This document shows, one piece after another, positions 1-9,790 of a DNA stretch of 64,000 nt. This stretch comes from Akkermansia sp. (GTDB lineage: Bacteria > Verrucomicrobiota > Verrucomicrobiia > Verrucomicrobiales > Akkermansiaceae). A program made the position numbers and the translations under genes. Under the pieces are notes generated by a model, which saw nothing but the letters and a program-made list of their open reading frames with translations, had not been told where the DNA came from and searched no databases. Each line of letters begins with the position of its first letter. Position 1 is the stretch's first letter. The stretch is taken from the NCBI GenBank assembly GCA_017472085.1, contig JAFUQZ010000040.1, forward strand, positions 18,232-82,231, in the 5' to 3' direction.

Positions 1-820
1 AGGCAAGGCCGCCCCGGGTTCGAACGGTCGATTGACCGTTTTCCGGGTTGGTGTAGGCGATGCTGATGTCTGTCCCTTCTATTAACACATTACCCGCTGC
101 GTCTGCCAGAACCCGGGCCGGAGCCGTTTCTCCCGGCGTGGCAATCAACTTGTCCTGCCCTCGGGTCAGGACAATGGGGGCTGCTCCCGCCGGGGAATAG
201 AGAATGATGCGGTTGTTCACCACATTGGCCTCGGCACTGCCTGTTTCGATGTGCAGCGGTATCTGGGGGGCTGCTTCTTTCGGCGCGGGCTGTGGGGTGG
301 CAGCGGTTGCCACAGGTTTGCTTGCCGGAACGGCAGCCTTTGCCTCAGGCTCAGCTGGTGTTGTGGAGGCTGTCGGTTTTGTGTCCGCTGCGGCAGCTTT
401 CCGCGGTGCAGGTTTCGCTGTTTCGTTTGGCTGCTTCTTCGAGCTGTTTCCGCTGAGCTCTTCCAGGTGCAGGTAGAGGTTGTCTCTGGCATGCAGGGTC
501 AGGCGGGTGTCGCGCATCCGCACATTGCCCACATAGACCAGTCGAGATGTTTTGGCATCAAACAGAAGCCCCCGATCACAGACGATGACAGCATCACCGT
601 TCTCCGATTCCGGAAGCTCGGCTGAGTCCCCGACCGGGGGGAGGGAGGAATGGAAAAAACGCAACTCTTCCGCAACTCCTTCCGAGTCCTGATGCCAGGT
701 TTGAATAACCCCTCGTGCTGCTTCTACCGCTCCCGGAAGCCATTGCGGAGCGGCGACCGGCAAATCGGTGGCGTAGACGGCAGGTGTCAGCAGGGCCGTG
801 ATGGCGGCAAATCGGTTCAT
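1..820 (-). CDS. LptA/OstA-like LPS-transport protein (partial, runs off the window)
   Basis: This frame opens with an ATG at 820 and stays open to the window edge, giving about 273 visible residues, so the C-terminus is missing. The N-terminus (MNRFAAITALL...) looks like a secretion signal. Residues of about 65-105 (GDAVIVCDRGLLFDAKTSR, VYVGNVRMRD) and 185-260 resemble the beta-jellyroll repeats of the LptA/OstA family, which shuttles LPS through the periplasm. The two halves are joined by a long Ala/Pro/Lys-rich linker. It lies 15 bases after the LptC-like gene and downstream of kdsA, a context typical of LPS export operons. Family membership rests on pattern and neighbours; the exact role is inferred. 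Confidence 0.6.
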   Translation of the reverse strand, partial: MNRFAAITALLTPAVYATDLPVAAPQWLPGAVEAARGVIQTWHQDSEGVAEELRFFHSSLPPVGDSAELPESENGDAVIVCDRGLLFDAKTSRLVYVGNVRMRDTRLTLHARDNLYLHLEELSGNSSKKQPNETAKPAPRKAAAADTKPTASTTPAEPEAKAAVPASKPVATAATPQPAPKEAAPQIPLHIETGSAEANVVNNRIILYSPAGAAPIVLTRGQDKLIATPGETAPARVLADAAGNVLIEGTDISIAYTNPENGQSTVRTRGGLA

Positions 821-835
821 GTGGTGCAATCGGAA

Positions 836-1303
836 TTATTTCCTGGTCTTATTGAGTTGTGTGGCTGAAATGGTCGTGCGCACCGGGCCGATGACGATGC
901 CTCGCTGGCTTTCACTGTGGTACAGAGCTTTGGTTCCTTCTGCCGTGAATCTTTCATCATCCAGAGTCACTTTACCTGTGGTGAACGCATGCTTGGAGGT
1001 GAAGTCGTACTCCACCCCCGGTGCTTTTGCGATGGTTGCGGCACCTTTCGCATCGAGAAGTCGTACGTTTATGTCTTTGAGCTTGATGGTGGTGCGGGAA
1101 GCGACGGTCATTTCGCCCGCGCGCATCAGGGCTGTTACCTTGTGCGCTTCGTAGCGGGGGACGGTAATTCCCTTGATGACGCTGCCCACCGGCAGCAGCT
1201 GAAGCCCGGGGAATTCCCCGGGGCCAACGGCATCAGACGGCAGTTGCGCGTGCGCAGTTGCACACATCAACACGGTGGCAGCGGCTGTCAGCAGGTTTTT
1301 CAC
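836..1303 (-). CDS. LptC/LptA-like small periplasmic protein
   Basis: This encodes 155 residues starting from a GTG codon, chosen because it gives a clean signal peptide (KNLLTAAATVLMCATAHAQ). The rest has the alternating beta-strand pattern of the LptC/OstA superfamily, for example a run of short strands around 'MTVASRTTIKLKDINVRLLD' and 'FTTGKVTLDDERFTAEGTKA'. It lies between kdsA (19-base gap) and an LptA-like gene (15-base gap), so the three are probably cotranscribed and act in Kdo-LPS synthesis and export. I cannot tell LptC from a short LptA by eye, and no Shine-Dalgarno is obvious. Confidence 0.5.
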   Translation of the reverse strand: MKNLLTAAATVLMCATAHAQLPSDAVGPGEFPGLQLLPVGSVIKGITVPRYEAHKVTALMRAGEMTVASRTTIKLKDINVRLLDAKGAATIAKAPGVEYDFTSKHAFTTGKVTLDDERFTAEGTKALYHSESQRGIVIGPVRTTISATQLNKTRK

Positions 1304-1322
1304 GTTATGAAATGGCGTTGAT

Positions 1323-2141
1323 TCAGCCCATTTGGGCGTATGCCTTGCGCACCAGCATCAGGTTGGTCAGAATACGCTCCAAATCATGCAGGTACACCTG
1401 GTTGGGGCCATCGCTCATGGCGTTGTCCGGGTCCTTGTGTACCTCCATGAACACGCCGTCAATACCTACTGCCATGGCTGCATTGGCCAGCACGGGCGCC
1501 AGGTCCCGGTCGCCGCCGGTGGCTCCGCCCAGGCCTCCGGGACGCTGCACGGAGTGGGTGGCATCAAACACCACGGGGTAGCCGAACTGCTTCATCCAGT
1601 ACATGCCGCGCATGTCTACCACGAGGTTGTTGTAACCAAAACTGGTGCCGCGCTCACAGAGCATGAACTTGTCGCAGCCGAAGGCCACCATCTTTTCGCA
1701 GATGTTCTTGCAGTCCCAGGGTGCCAGGAACTGGCCTTTCTTCACATTGACAGGACGCCCGGTCTTGGCACAGGCTTCCAGCAGGTCGCTCTGGCGGCTC
1801 AGGAATGCCGGCACTTGCAGCAAATCCACAAACTGGGCGGCGTATTCGGCCTGGTCCTTTGTGTGGACGTCTGTCACCACCGGAACCTGAAGTTCCTTGC
1901 CGATTTCGGCGAGGATGCGGCAACCCTCTTGGATGCCCGGGCCTCGGAAGCTCTTCACACTGGTGCGGTTGGCCTTGTCGTAGGAGGCCTTGAAGATGAA
2001 AGGCACGCCGACGCGGGCGCAAATTTCCTTGATGGAGCGAGCCATCTCCCAGGCAAAGTCCTCGTTCTCCAGAGAGCAGGGGCCCAGCAGGAAGAAAGGC
2101 GTTTCGCCACCGATTTCGACATTCTGAATCTTGAAAGACAT
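1323..2141 (-). CDS. kdsA: 3-deoxy-8-phosphooctulonate (KDO-8-P) synthase
   Basis: This 272-residue protein condenses phosphoenolpyruvate with arabinose-5-phosphate to make KDO-8-phosphate for the LPS inner core, in the cytosol. The family signatures run in order: GPCSLEN near residue 20, KASYDKANRTS, SFRGPG, TDVH, VNVKKGQFLAPWD and DATHSVQRPGG. Cys22 in GPCS marks the metal-dependent class; the metal-independent enterobacterial form has Asn here. Length is full for the family. A near-consensus promoter lies just upstream, and two LPS-export-type genes follow on the same strand. Confidence 0.97.
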   Translation of the reverse strand: MSFKIQNVEIGGETPFFLLGPCSLENEDFAWEMARSIKEICARVGVPFIFKASYDKANRTSVKSFRGPGIQEGCRILAEIGKELQVPVVTDVHTKDQAEYAAQFVDLLQVPAFLSRQSDLLEACAKTGRPVNVKKGQFLAPWDCKNICEKMVAFGCDKFMLCERGTSFGYNNLVVDMRGMYWMKQFGYPVVFDATHSVQRPGGLGGATGGDRDLAPVLANAAMAVGIDGVFMEVHKDPDNAMSDGPNQVYLHDLERILTNLMLVRKAYAQMG

Positions 2142-2165
2142 GGTAGAAGTTTTAGTTATGTTGAT

Positions 2166-2193
2166 ATTATACCCATCCCACGCTTCAAGTCAA
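2166..2193 (-). promoter_or_regulatory. Sigma-70-type promoter for kdsA
   Basis: Read on the minus strand, TTGACT (2193-2188) and a perfect TATAAT (2171-2166) are separated by 16 bases and point at the kdsA start 25 bases further on. It is one of the best promoter matches in the window. Confidence 0.7.
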
Positions 2194-2245
2194 TTTGAAA
2201 TTGAACTTTTTGAGACGTCGGGCAGGCGGAAAGTGTATAAAAAGC

Positions 2246-3055
2246 TCAATTCTGGATGAGCAGGAGGCTCACCGGGTTGTACAACAGGGATTTGAGCCGT
2301 GCAGCGATGCGTCCCGCCACCTGCTGGCTCATGGTGGTGGCCGCGTAGAAGGTGTATTGCAGGGTATGGCTGCTGATCTGGTCATGCCCGGCGCGGATGC
2401 CGTCCTTCGGGGTGTTGCCTCGCACCACGAGCGCGAAAGCCGGGCGAGTATCGGCGGGTACAACGGCGGCCACCTGTTCGCGGCTGGTGGCGGTATCGCA
2501 GATGATGATATGCGGTGCGAATCCCTCCGGCATGGCCGGGGCCTTGGCAATTTCGCGGGAGAGTTTGTAGATGTTCTTCCCGGCTGCATCCGAAATGGCA
2601 GCCACTTTCTTTCCTCTGTTTTCGAACAGCAGCACGTTCACTTGTCCGTCGGCATCCATCCACTCCGGTTGTCCGGTACAGGCGCGCACTACTGCGCGTA
2701 CGATGTAATCGAAGAGGGAGTAGCGGTTCTCCAGCAGCTTTTCGCATTGTACGGCTATCGGCATGCTGATGGCCGCCAGAGCCGACATGTCCGCCGCATC
2801 GTCAAAGATGTGAAACCCATCCTTTTCCGGGCGAGTGATACCCAGACAGTTGTCTGCCGTGGTGGTTTCCCCCTTGCTGCGCGGTGCCGGGGTGCTCACA
2901 TCCGCTGCCATGATTCGCCCCCTCGGGCCGCTGCCGCGCAGAGTGGCAGGGTCGATTCCCATTTTGGAACACAGTTTTTTGGCGAGGGGGGATATCAGCA
3001 TGGCGAATGGGTGGTATGTCTGAAAAGAGAAAATCGAGTGGGGAAAAGCTCTCAT
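2246..3055 (-). CDS. Degenerate 2-oxoacid dehydrogenase acyltransferase (E2)-like protein
   Basis: The 269-residue product has a clear peripheral-subunit-binding motif at residues of about 20-52 (ISPLAKKLCSKMGID...GSGPRGRIMAADV), followed by a domain resembling the E2 catalytic fold. The N-terminal lipoyl domain is absent. The catalytic DHR(V)xDG motif, expected before the last helix, reads AATTMSQQ, so the catalytic His and Asp are gone. No E1 or E3 gene is nearby. The start at 3055 is supported by a strong GGGGAGGAG ribosome site; the ATG at 3001 would begin right at the binding domain but lacks one. It follows nagA by 33 bases, so the two probably share a transcript. It is probably a non-catalytic scaffold or a decaying paralogue. 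Confidence 0.65.
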   Translation of the reverse strand: MRAFPHSIFSFQTYHPFAMLISPLAKKLCSKMGIDPATLRGSGPRGRIMAADVSTPAPRSKGETTTADNCLGITRPEKDGFHIFDDAADMSALAAISMPIAVQCEKLLENRYSLFDYIVRAVVRACTGQPEWMDADGQVNVLLFENRGKKVAAISDAAGKNIYKLSREIAKAPAMPEGFAPHIIICDTATSREQVAAVVPADTRPAFALVVRGNTPKDGIRAGHDQISSHTLQYTFYAATTMSQQVAGRIAARLKSLLYNPVSLLLIQN

Positions 3056-3088
3056 CGCTCCTCCCCACCCGCGGGGAGGTGGTTCGTA

Positions 3089-4231
3089 TCAGGCCTCGTA
3101 GCGAAGCTCACCATCGATGATGGTCTTGAGCACATCGTACTCGCCGTCCAGCAGGACGAGGTCTGCGGTGTAGCCTGGCTCAATCTTGCCGAGGTCATGC
3201 AGCCCCAGGGAACGAGCCTGATTCCAGGAGGTGGCCTTCACCAGCTCGCTGAGCGGCTTGCCGGTGAGCTCCTGCACGTTGCGCAGACCCTTGGCGTAGC
3301 GCAGTGTAGAGCCTGCCAGATTGCCGGATTCCAGGCGGGCCACGCCGCCTTTCACGATGATGGGCAGACCGCCCAGCTGGCCGGGGCCGTCCGGCATCCA
3401 GGAGCAGGCGAGGGAGTCCGTCACCATAATCATCTGGGAGATATCCTTGTTCTGGAACGTGAGCTTGAGCATATCGGCGCAGAGGTGAATCTTGTCGCAG
3501 ATAACCTCGATGAGGATGTCCCGGTCAAGCATGCCGGCGCCCACCAGGCCGATTTCGCGGTGGTGCTGCGGGCTCATCTGGTTGCAGAAGTGGGTCAGGT
3601 GTTTCAGACCGGCGGCCTTGGCCTTCATGAAGTCGGCATATCCGGCCGCGGAGTGACCGGCGGAGCAGGTGATACCCGCAGCGCTTGCCTTGGCGATGAA
3701 ATCCACAGCGCTGGGCATTTCCGGAGCCATGGAGATGATCTTCACCGGGTAGATATCGTTGAGCATGCTCACTTCCTCATAATCGGCCTCGCGCACGAAA
3801 GCGGGGTTCTGAGCACCGCACTGGCGGGGGTTGATATAGGGCCCTTCCAGATGAACGCCCGGGGTCTTGGAGCCGTTGGGGGATTCGGCATACTCTTTCA
3901 CGCAGCGGCACACATCTGCAAGTGTATTGGTGCCCAGTGTCAGGGTGGTGGGCAGCCAGGTGGTCACGCCTTCCTTCATCTTGCAATCGGCAATGGTGCG
4001 GATGCTTTCCACCTTGCAGTCGCAGGTGTCGCAGCCGCCGGCGCCGTGGGAGTGGATGTCGATGAAACCGGGCATCAGCATGTTGCCTCCGGCATCGATG
4101 ACCTGGTCGGCCTCAGCCGTTTCGCCGGGCATCAGCACGGCAGCAATGCGCTTGCCGTCAATGAGGACAGAACCTCCGGCGATATCAATGCCGGGGGAGA
4201 TGATGTGTGCGTTCGTGATGAGTGTTTTCAT
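3089..4231 (-). CDS. nagA: N-acetylglucosamine-6-phosphate deacetylase
   Basis: This 380-residue amidohydrolase removes acetate from GlcNAc-6-phosphate, feeding amino-sugar catabolism or peptidoglycan and glycan recycling. Visible signatures are GFIDIHSHGAGG (HxH metal motif), LEGPYINPRQCGAQNP, a GHSAAG histidine, the KHLTHFCNQM histidine and IMVTDSLA, whose Asp is the catalytic base. Length matches the family. It lies divergently from rmuC, with its own promoter, and is followed by the E2-like gene. No nagB or PTS gene is present in the window. Confidence 0.95.
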   Translation of the reverse strand: MKTLITNAHIISPGIDIAGGSVLIDGKRIAAVLMPGETAEADQVIDAGGNMLMPGFIDIHSHGAGGCDTCDCKVESIRTIADCKMKEGVTTWLPTTLTLGTNTLADVCRCVKEYAESPNGSKTPGVHLEGPYINPRQCGAQNPAFVREADYEEVSMLNDIYPVKIISMAPEMPSAVDFIAKASAAGITCSAGHSAAGYADFMKAKAAGLKHLTHFCNQMSPQHHREIGLVGAGMLDRDILIEVICDKIHLCADMLKLTFQNKDISQMIMVTDSLACSWMPDGPGQLGGLPIIVKGGVARLESGNLAGSTLRYAKGLRNVQELTGKPLSELVKATSWNQARSLGLHDLGKIEPGYTADLVLLDGEYDVLKTIIDGELRYEA

Positions 4232-4275
4232 GATGTTATAGGGTGAATATAGACCGAGGTCTTGTTTCTGCCCCT

Positions 4276-4304
4276 ATTCTACCCGCAGAAAGCAGCCGAT
4301 TCAA
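4276..4304 (-). promoter_or_regulatory. Promoter for nagA
   Basis: On the minus strand TTGAAT (4304-4299), a 17-base spacer and TAGAAT (4281-4276) lie about 45 bases before the nagA start codon. Two mismatches in the -35 box and one in the -10 box. Confidence 0.55.
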
Positions 4305-4349
4305 GGCAAAAACTGGTTCATGGTGTATTTTTCTTTTCGGGAAATTGGC

Positions 4350-4378
4350 TTGACCCTGCTCAGAAAAGTTATTACTAT
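4350..4378 (+). promoter_or_regulatory. Promoter for rmuC
   Basis: TTGACC (4350-4355), a 17-base spacer and TACTAT (4373-4378) lie 44 bases before the rmuC start and are divergent from the nagA promoter. Confidence 0.5.
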
Positions 4379-4422
4379 GGCTCGTGCCGACAGAGGCGAG
4401 AGAAAGCTGAAACAGAGAGAAG

Positions 4423-5868
4423 ATGACAGAGTTGTTGTACATAGCCGTGTTTGTGGTGGGGGGCGCCCTGGGGGGTGTGGTTGCCATGCTGTTGGGAAAT
4501 CGTCGGCTGGCGGAGGCTCGGCTGGAGGCGGAGCGCACGCGGACAAGCCTGACCGGGCTGCAGCAGCTGCGCGATGCGGAGTCGGCACAGGTCTCAACCC
4601 TGCGGGATGATGTCTCGCGCCTGCAAGGAGAGTATACCCGGACCCTGAGTGCTCTGGAGCGCCATAAGGCTGCGCTGGAGGGCGAGCAGAAACGCTACGG
4701 CGACGAAGCAGCCCGCCACGAGGAGCTGCGGGAGCAGCATCGCCGGCTGCAGGCAGAACATACGGAAACTCTCACCGCTCTGGAGCGCAGCCGCACCGCC
4801 CTGGAAAAGGAACAGCAGCACCGGCAGGAGGAAGCCGTCAAAATAAAGGAAATGCAGGAGAAGCATTTTTCTCAGTTCCGCAACCTTGCCGGCGAAATCA
4901 TGGAGCAGAATGCCGGCAAGCTCAAGGATACCAACCGGGAGAGCATGGACGGCCTGCTCAAACCGCTGCGTGACCAACTGGAGAGTCTGGGTAAGGCGGT
5001 CACGCACACCAACGAAACAGCCGCCGGCAACAAGGCCTCGCTGGAAACCGCCATCAGAGCCATGATGGAAAAGACGGAGAGCCTGGGGCACGATGCGAAG
5101 AACCTGACCCTTGCCCTGCGCGGCAATACCAAGAAACAGGGTGATTGGGGAGAGATGATTCTGGAGCGCATGCTGGAGGAATCCGGACTCCGCAAGGGTG
5201 AGGAGTATTTTGTGCAGGAAAACCACAAGACGGAGGACGGCCGCGATGTCCGCCCGGACGTGATTATACGCTTCCCGGATGAGCGCTGCGTCATCGTGGA
5301 CTCCAAGGTGTCGCTCACGGCCTATGCCCTGTATGCCGCAGCAGAAAAGGAGGAAGAACGACTCAACCACCTCAACGCGCATGTGTCATCCGTCCGCAAA
5401 CATATTGATGAACTGGCCGGGAAAGATTATTCCTCCATCGTGGAGGGAACCATCAGCTACGTGCTCATGTTCATGCCCAACGAGGCTTCTTACATGGCTG
5501 CCCTGCAGCACAGCCCGGAATTGCCCATGGAGGCCTACCGCCGCCGCATCATCCTCATCAGTCCCACCAATCTGCTCATGGCCTTGCAACTTGCCTACAA
5601 CCTCTGGCAGAAAGAACGCCAGACCCGCAACGTCGAGAAAATATTTGACCGTGCCACGAAGCTTTACGACAAAATGTGCCTCGTGCAGGACAGCCTGGAA
5701 AAAGTCGGCAAGGGACTCGACCAGGCACAGATGGCTTACACCAAAGCCTGCGACCAGCTTTACCGCGGGCGCGGCAACTACGCCCGCCAGCTGGACGACC
5801 TCCGCCAGATGGGCATCTCCCCCTCCAAGCGCCTCAAACTCTCCGATGCCGATGAGGTGGAGGAGTGA
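4423..5868 (+). CDS. rmuC: DNA recombination protein RmuC
   Basis: This 481-residue protein belongs to the RmuC family, which limits recombination at inverted repeats. It begins with one membrane segment (residues about 3-24), followed by a long charged coiled coil (about 25-150) and the RmuC nuclease-like core. The core shows NTKKQGDWGEMILERML, then RPDVIIRFPDE and VIVDSKVSL, the D...DxK pattern of the PD-(D/E)xK fold. The C-terminal part (YRRRIILISPTNLLMALQ) is also typical. It is transcribed from its own promoter and separated by 149 bases from the next gene. Confidence 0.95.
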   Translation: MTELLYIAVFVVGGALGGVVAMLLGNRRLAEARLEAERTRTSLTGLQQLRDAESAQVSTLRDDVSRLQGEYTRTLSALERHKAALEGEQKRYGDEAARHEELREQHRRLQAEHTETLTALERSRTALEKEQQHRQEEAVKIKEMQEKHFSQFRNLAGEIMEQNAGKLKDTNRESMDGLLKPLRDQLESLGKAVTHTNETAAGNKASLETAIRAMMEKTESLGHDAKNLTLALRGNTKKQGDWGEMILERMLEESGLRKGEEYFVQENHKTEDGRDVRPDVIIRFPDERCVIVDSKVSLTAYALYAAAEKEEERLNHLNAHVSSVRKHIDELAGKDYSSIVEGTISYVLMFMPNEASYMAALQHSPELPMEAYRRRIILISPTNLLMALQLAYNLWQKERQTRNVEKIFDRATKLYDKMCLVQDSLEKVGKGLDQAQMAYTKACDQLYRGRGNYARQLDDLRQMGISPSKRLKLSDADEVEE

Positions 5869-5939
5869 GTGATGTGGAGGTCTACCCCCGCCATACGGTT
5901 ACTATTTGCGTGTTTTTTGAGCCGGTAAATCATTTGCTC

Positions 5940-5968
5940 TTGCGTGTGAATGGCTTTTGGAGTATACT
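5940..5968 (+). promoter_or_regulatory. Promoter for the secreted thioredoxin gene
   Basis: TTGCGT (5940-5945), a 17-base spacer and TATACT (5963-5968) lie about 50 bases before the start codon. The -10 is strong and the -35 weak. Confidence 0.45.
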
Positions 5969-6017
5969 GCCCCCGCTGAAAAGTCAAGGTTATTCATACT
6001 GAAACAAAAATAAGACT

Positions 6018-6707
6018 ATGCTGAAGAAATTACTGATGATGCTGGGTACGGCGTTTGTCTGGTGCGGCCTGACGGTTGCTCCGCTGGCTGCGCAGGGTAC
6101 AGATGATGCTCCTGCCACCGAGGAGACGGATTCCTTTGATGAAGCGGAGGATGAACCGGCTGTTTCCATATCCGATATGCTCAAGGAAGTGGAGTATGTT
6201 ACCAAGGCGAAACCCAAGAAGAAGGTGTACGTCTACTTCTTTGTTCGCTCGCATTCCGGCTGCGGCCCCTGCAAGGCCATGGTGCCCGCCTGCATTTCTC
6301 TGTACAAAGAGATGAAAGGTAAGGGCGCAGAGATTATTATGCTCAATAGCGATGCGGATTCTGCCACGGCAAAGAAATGGGCAGAGGATGCCGGGATGAC
6401 CTATCCCATCGTCAGCCCGGAAACTCGCGACAAGGTTGACGTTCCGGCCGGTGGTTCCGGCGGTACTCCTAACGTGGTGGCCGTGACCGAGGACGGCGAG
6501 GTGCTGGACAATGAATCCGGTTACAAGGATTGCCCGGTTGTGATGGGGAAGTGGAAGGATCTCGTCAAGCAGGCCAAGAAGTCCGCCCGCGAAAAGAAAG
6601 CCAAGGATAAAAAGAAAAAAGCCAAGAAGAAGAAGGCCAAGAAGAGCAAGAAGTCTGATGATGCTCCCGCAGAGGACGATTCCGTTCCCAGCGAAGCCGA
6701 TTTCTGA
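6018..6707 (+). CDS. Secreted thioredoxin-fold protein with a lysine-rich tail
   Basis: This 229-residue protein starts with a signal peptide (to about residue 24, ending ...PLAAQG), then an acidic stretch and a thioredoxin fold with the redox motif C82-G-P-C85. The cis-proline loop is visible as GGSGGTPNVVAV. The last 50 residues are almost entirely Lys/Ala runs followed by a short acidic end. It probably acts as a periplasmic or envelope disulfide reductase or isomerase; the polybasic tail may bind nucleic acid, LPS or the wall. The partner is unknown. RidA and CoaC genes follow closely on the same strand. Confidence 0.75.
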   Translation: MLKKLLMMLGTAFVWCGLTVAPLAAQGTDDAPATEETDSFDEAEDEPAVSISDMLKEVEYVTKAKPKKKVYVYFFVRSHSGCGPCKAMVPACISLYKEMKGKGAEIIMLNSDADSATAKKWAEDAGMTYPIVSPETRDKVDVPAGGSGGTPNVVAVTEDGEVLDNESGYKDCPVVMGKWKDLVKQAKKSAREKKAKDKKKKAKKKKAKKSKKSDDAPAEDDSVPSEADF

Positions 6708-6733
6708 TAGATTTAACCTCCATTTACCACGAT

Positions 6734-7204
6734 ATGAACCTGAATAAAGAAGTTCTGGAAGCCAAAGGTCTGAAGATGTACCCGGCCCCCAAGCCGGTGG
6801 GCTCCTATGTGCAGTGCATCCGTACTGGTAATTACCTGCACCTCTCCGGCGGTATCTCCGTGAATGGTGAGACGGCCTATTACGGTAAGCTCGGCAAGGA
6901 TGTGAGCATCGAAGACGGCCAGAAAGCTGCCGCTGCTGCCATTCTGAACCGCCTGGCCGTCATCGAGGGGGAACTGGGCAGCTTTACCCCGCTCAAGAAG
7001 ATTGTCGCCGTGAACGGTTTTGTGAACTGCACCCCGGATTTCACAGACCAGGCAAAGGTTCTCAACGGTGCTTCTGACCTTCTGGTGGAACTGTTTGGCC
7101 CGGAGGCCGCCCATTCTCGCTCTGCTGTGGGTGTGGTGAGTCTCCCCCTCGGCGTGGCAGTGGAAATCAACATGATTGTGGAGATTGACCCCACTCTCTG
7201 CTGA
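6734..7204 (+). CDS. RidA/YjgF-family reactive-enamine deaminase
   Basis: The 156-residue product is a RidA-like protein of the longer subfamily. RidA hydrolyses reactive enamine/imine intermediates from PLP enzymes and so protects amino-acid metabolism in the cytosol. Family features seen are YVQCIRTGNYLHLSGG near residue 25, AILNRLAVIEGELG, and the substrate-carboxylate arginine in AHSRSAVGV followed by LPLGVAVEI. It starts 26 bases after the thioredoxin gene and precedes coaC by 33 bases, so a three-gene transcript is likely. Confidence 0.9.
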   Translation: MNLNKEVLEAKGLKMYPAPKPVGSYVQCIRTGNYLHLSGGISVNGETAYYGKLGKDVSIEDGQKAAAAAILNRLAVIEGELGSFTPLKKIVAVNGFVNCTPDFTDQAKVLNGASDLLVELFGPEAAHSRSAVGVVSLPLGVAVEINMIVEIDPTLC

Positions 7205-7237
7205 TAATCACAATATTTAACGAAAGAGGAGAGCGTC

Positions 7238-7780
7238 ATGGCAACAATCGTGCTGGGTGTTTGTGGCTCCATCGCCGCCTATAAAGCTGCGGGAGTAGCC
7301 TCCCGTCTGGTGAAGCAGGGGCACACTGTTCATTGCGTGTGCACCCCGGCGGCCTTGCAATTCATCACCCCGCTCACGCTCATGACGCTCTCCCGAAACC
7401 CCGTCATCTGCACCTTTGAGGATGAAACCACCTCCTGGGTGCCGGTGCATATCGAGCTGGCACAGAAAGCGGATGTGCTGGCCATTGTTCCCGCCTCTGC
7501 CAACACCATGGCCTGCATGGCTCATGGTATGGCTCCCAACGCCCTGACCAGTCTCTACCTCGCTTATCGCGGCCCTGTACTTGTATTCCCCGCCATGAAC
7601 GGTGATATGTGGGATCATCCTGCCACGCAGGAGAACGCTCGTATCCTGGAAAACCGCGGCTGCCGTATCATTGGCCCTGAATCCTGCGGCATGCTTGCCT
7701 GCGGCGCGGAGGGTAAAGGCCGTCTGGTGGATGAAGATACCATTGTGAGGGAAATCCTTGCGCCTCTCTCCGTTAAATAG
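7238..7780 (+). CDS. coaC: Stand-alone phosphopantothenoylcysteine decarboxylase (CoaC-type flavoprotein)
   Basis: This 180-residue flavoprotein decarboxylates 4'-phosphopantothenoylcysteine in coenzyme A synthesis. It shows the FMN-binding start GVCGSIAAYKA, the catalytic His in VPVHIELA, PASANT, the PAMN...MW motif and the Cys-containing loop GMLACGAEGKGR near residue 160. In most bacteria CoaC is fused to the CoaB ligase; here the gene ends after the decarboxylase half, so CoaB must be elsewhere. A strong ribosome site (AAAGAGGAGAG) precedes the ATG. Confidence 0.9.
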   Translation: MATIVLGVCGSIAAYKAAGVASRLVKQGHTVHCVCTPAALQFITPLTLMTLSRNPVICTFEDETTSWVPVHIELAQKADVLAIVPASANTMACMAHGMAPNALTSLYLAYRGPVLVFPAMNGDMWDHPATQENARILENRGCRIIGPESCGMLACGAEGKGRLVDEDTIVREILAPLSVK

Positions 7781-7789
7781 GAATTATAT

Positions 7790-7807
7790 CTGATTATCAA
7801 TAATCAG
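7790..7807. repeat. Small AT-rich inverted repeat after coaC
   Basis: CTGATTA and TAATCAG pair perfectly around a TCAA loop, 10 bases after the coaC stop. No T-run follows; it may act as an mRNA 3'-end stem. Confidence 0.35.
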
Positions 7808-7857
7808 TTCAGACAATTGACGTAACGGAGGCTTTGGCCTCTTCCCCTGAAAAGTTC

Positions 7858-7887
7858 CCCCTGCATCCCGGTTCCGGAATGCAGGGG
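7858..7887 (-). terminator. Terminator of the atp operon
   Basis: The arms CCCCTGCAT and ATGCAGGGG enclose a smaller CCGG-TT-CCGG stem. Read on the minus strand the hairpin comes 27 bases after the atpC stop and is followed by AACTTTTC. It sits between convergent coaC and atpC and may serve both. Confidence 0.6.
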
Positions 7888-7913
7888 TCTGTTGACAGGC
7901 TGTTGCGATTGCC

Positions 7914-8321
7914 TCAGCGTTTTCTGACGCGGGAGTATTCCATCATGGCCAGTTGCTTGGCGATGCAGGCTTCCAGATAGGCCTGTTCCTCGCGGGAGAG
8001 GACGGAGGCGCGGTCGCGCAGCGCTTTCTGTGCGCGCTCCAGAGCCGCCTGGACGGTGTCGGTATCAATAGCCGCCGCTTCCAGTGCGGTGTCGGTGACG
8101 AGGAGGACGTTGCCATGCTCCACCTGGAGGAAGCCGCCACCCACGAAGAGGCTCTTCAATTCTCCGTTGGCGGTGTAGGTCAGCTCACCGTTGGCCACGG
8201 AGGTGATGAGGTCGGCATGGCCGGGCAGCACTTCCATCTCGCCCTGGGTGGCCGGAAGCTTCAGTCCGGTCACGTCCAGATCGAGCGCGGTGCGCAGGGG
8301 GGTGATGATTCTGAAGTGCAT
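7914..8321 (-). CDS. atpC: ATP synthase epsilon subunit
   Basis: The 135-residue product is the F1 central-stalk epsilon subunit, with the N-terminal beta sandwich (LPATQGEMEVLPGHADLIT, typical GEMxxLPGHxxL) and a C-terminal helical hairpin that is the usual inhibitory region. It is the last gene of the atp operon, 14 bases after atpD, and is followed by a hairpin terminator. Confidence 0.95.
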   Translation of the reverse strand: MHFRIITPLRTALDLDVTGLKLPATQGEMEVLPGHADLITSVANGELTYTANGELKSLFVGGGFLQVEHGNVLLVTDTALEAAAIDTDTVQAALERAQKALRDRASVLSREEQAYLEACIAKQLAMMEYSRVRKR

Positions 8322-8335
8322 GACGGGGCAGGGAA

Positions 8336-9790
<1,455 letters not shown>

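Noticed and set aside
2195..4246. A 683-codon open frame on the plus strand opposite nagA and the E2-like gene
   Set aside because: It is the antisense shadow of two well-supported minus-strand genes; its translation is His/Gly-rich with no family pattern.
7238..7780. UbiX/Pad1-type prenyltransferase
   Set aside because: The PAMN...MW and GMLACGAEGKGR motifs are those of CoaC; UbiX lacks them.
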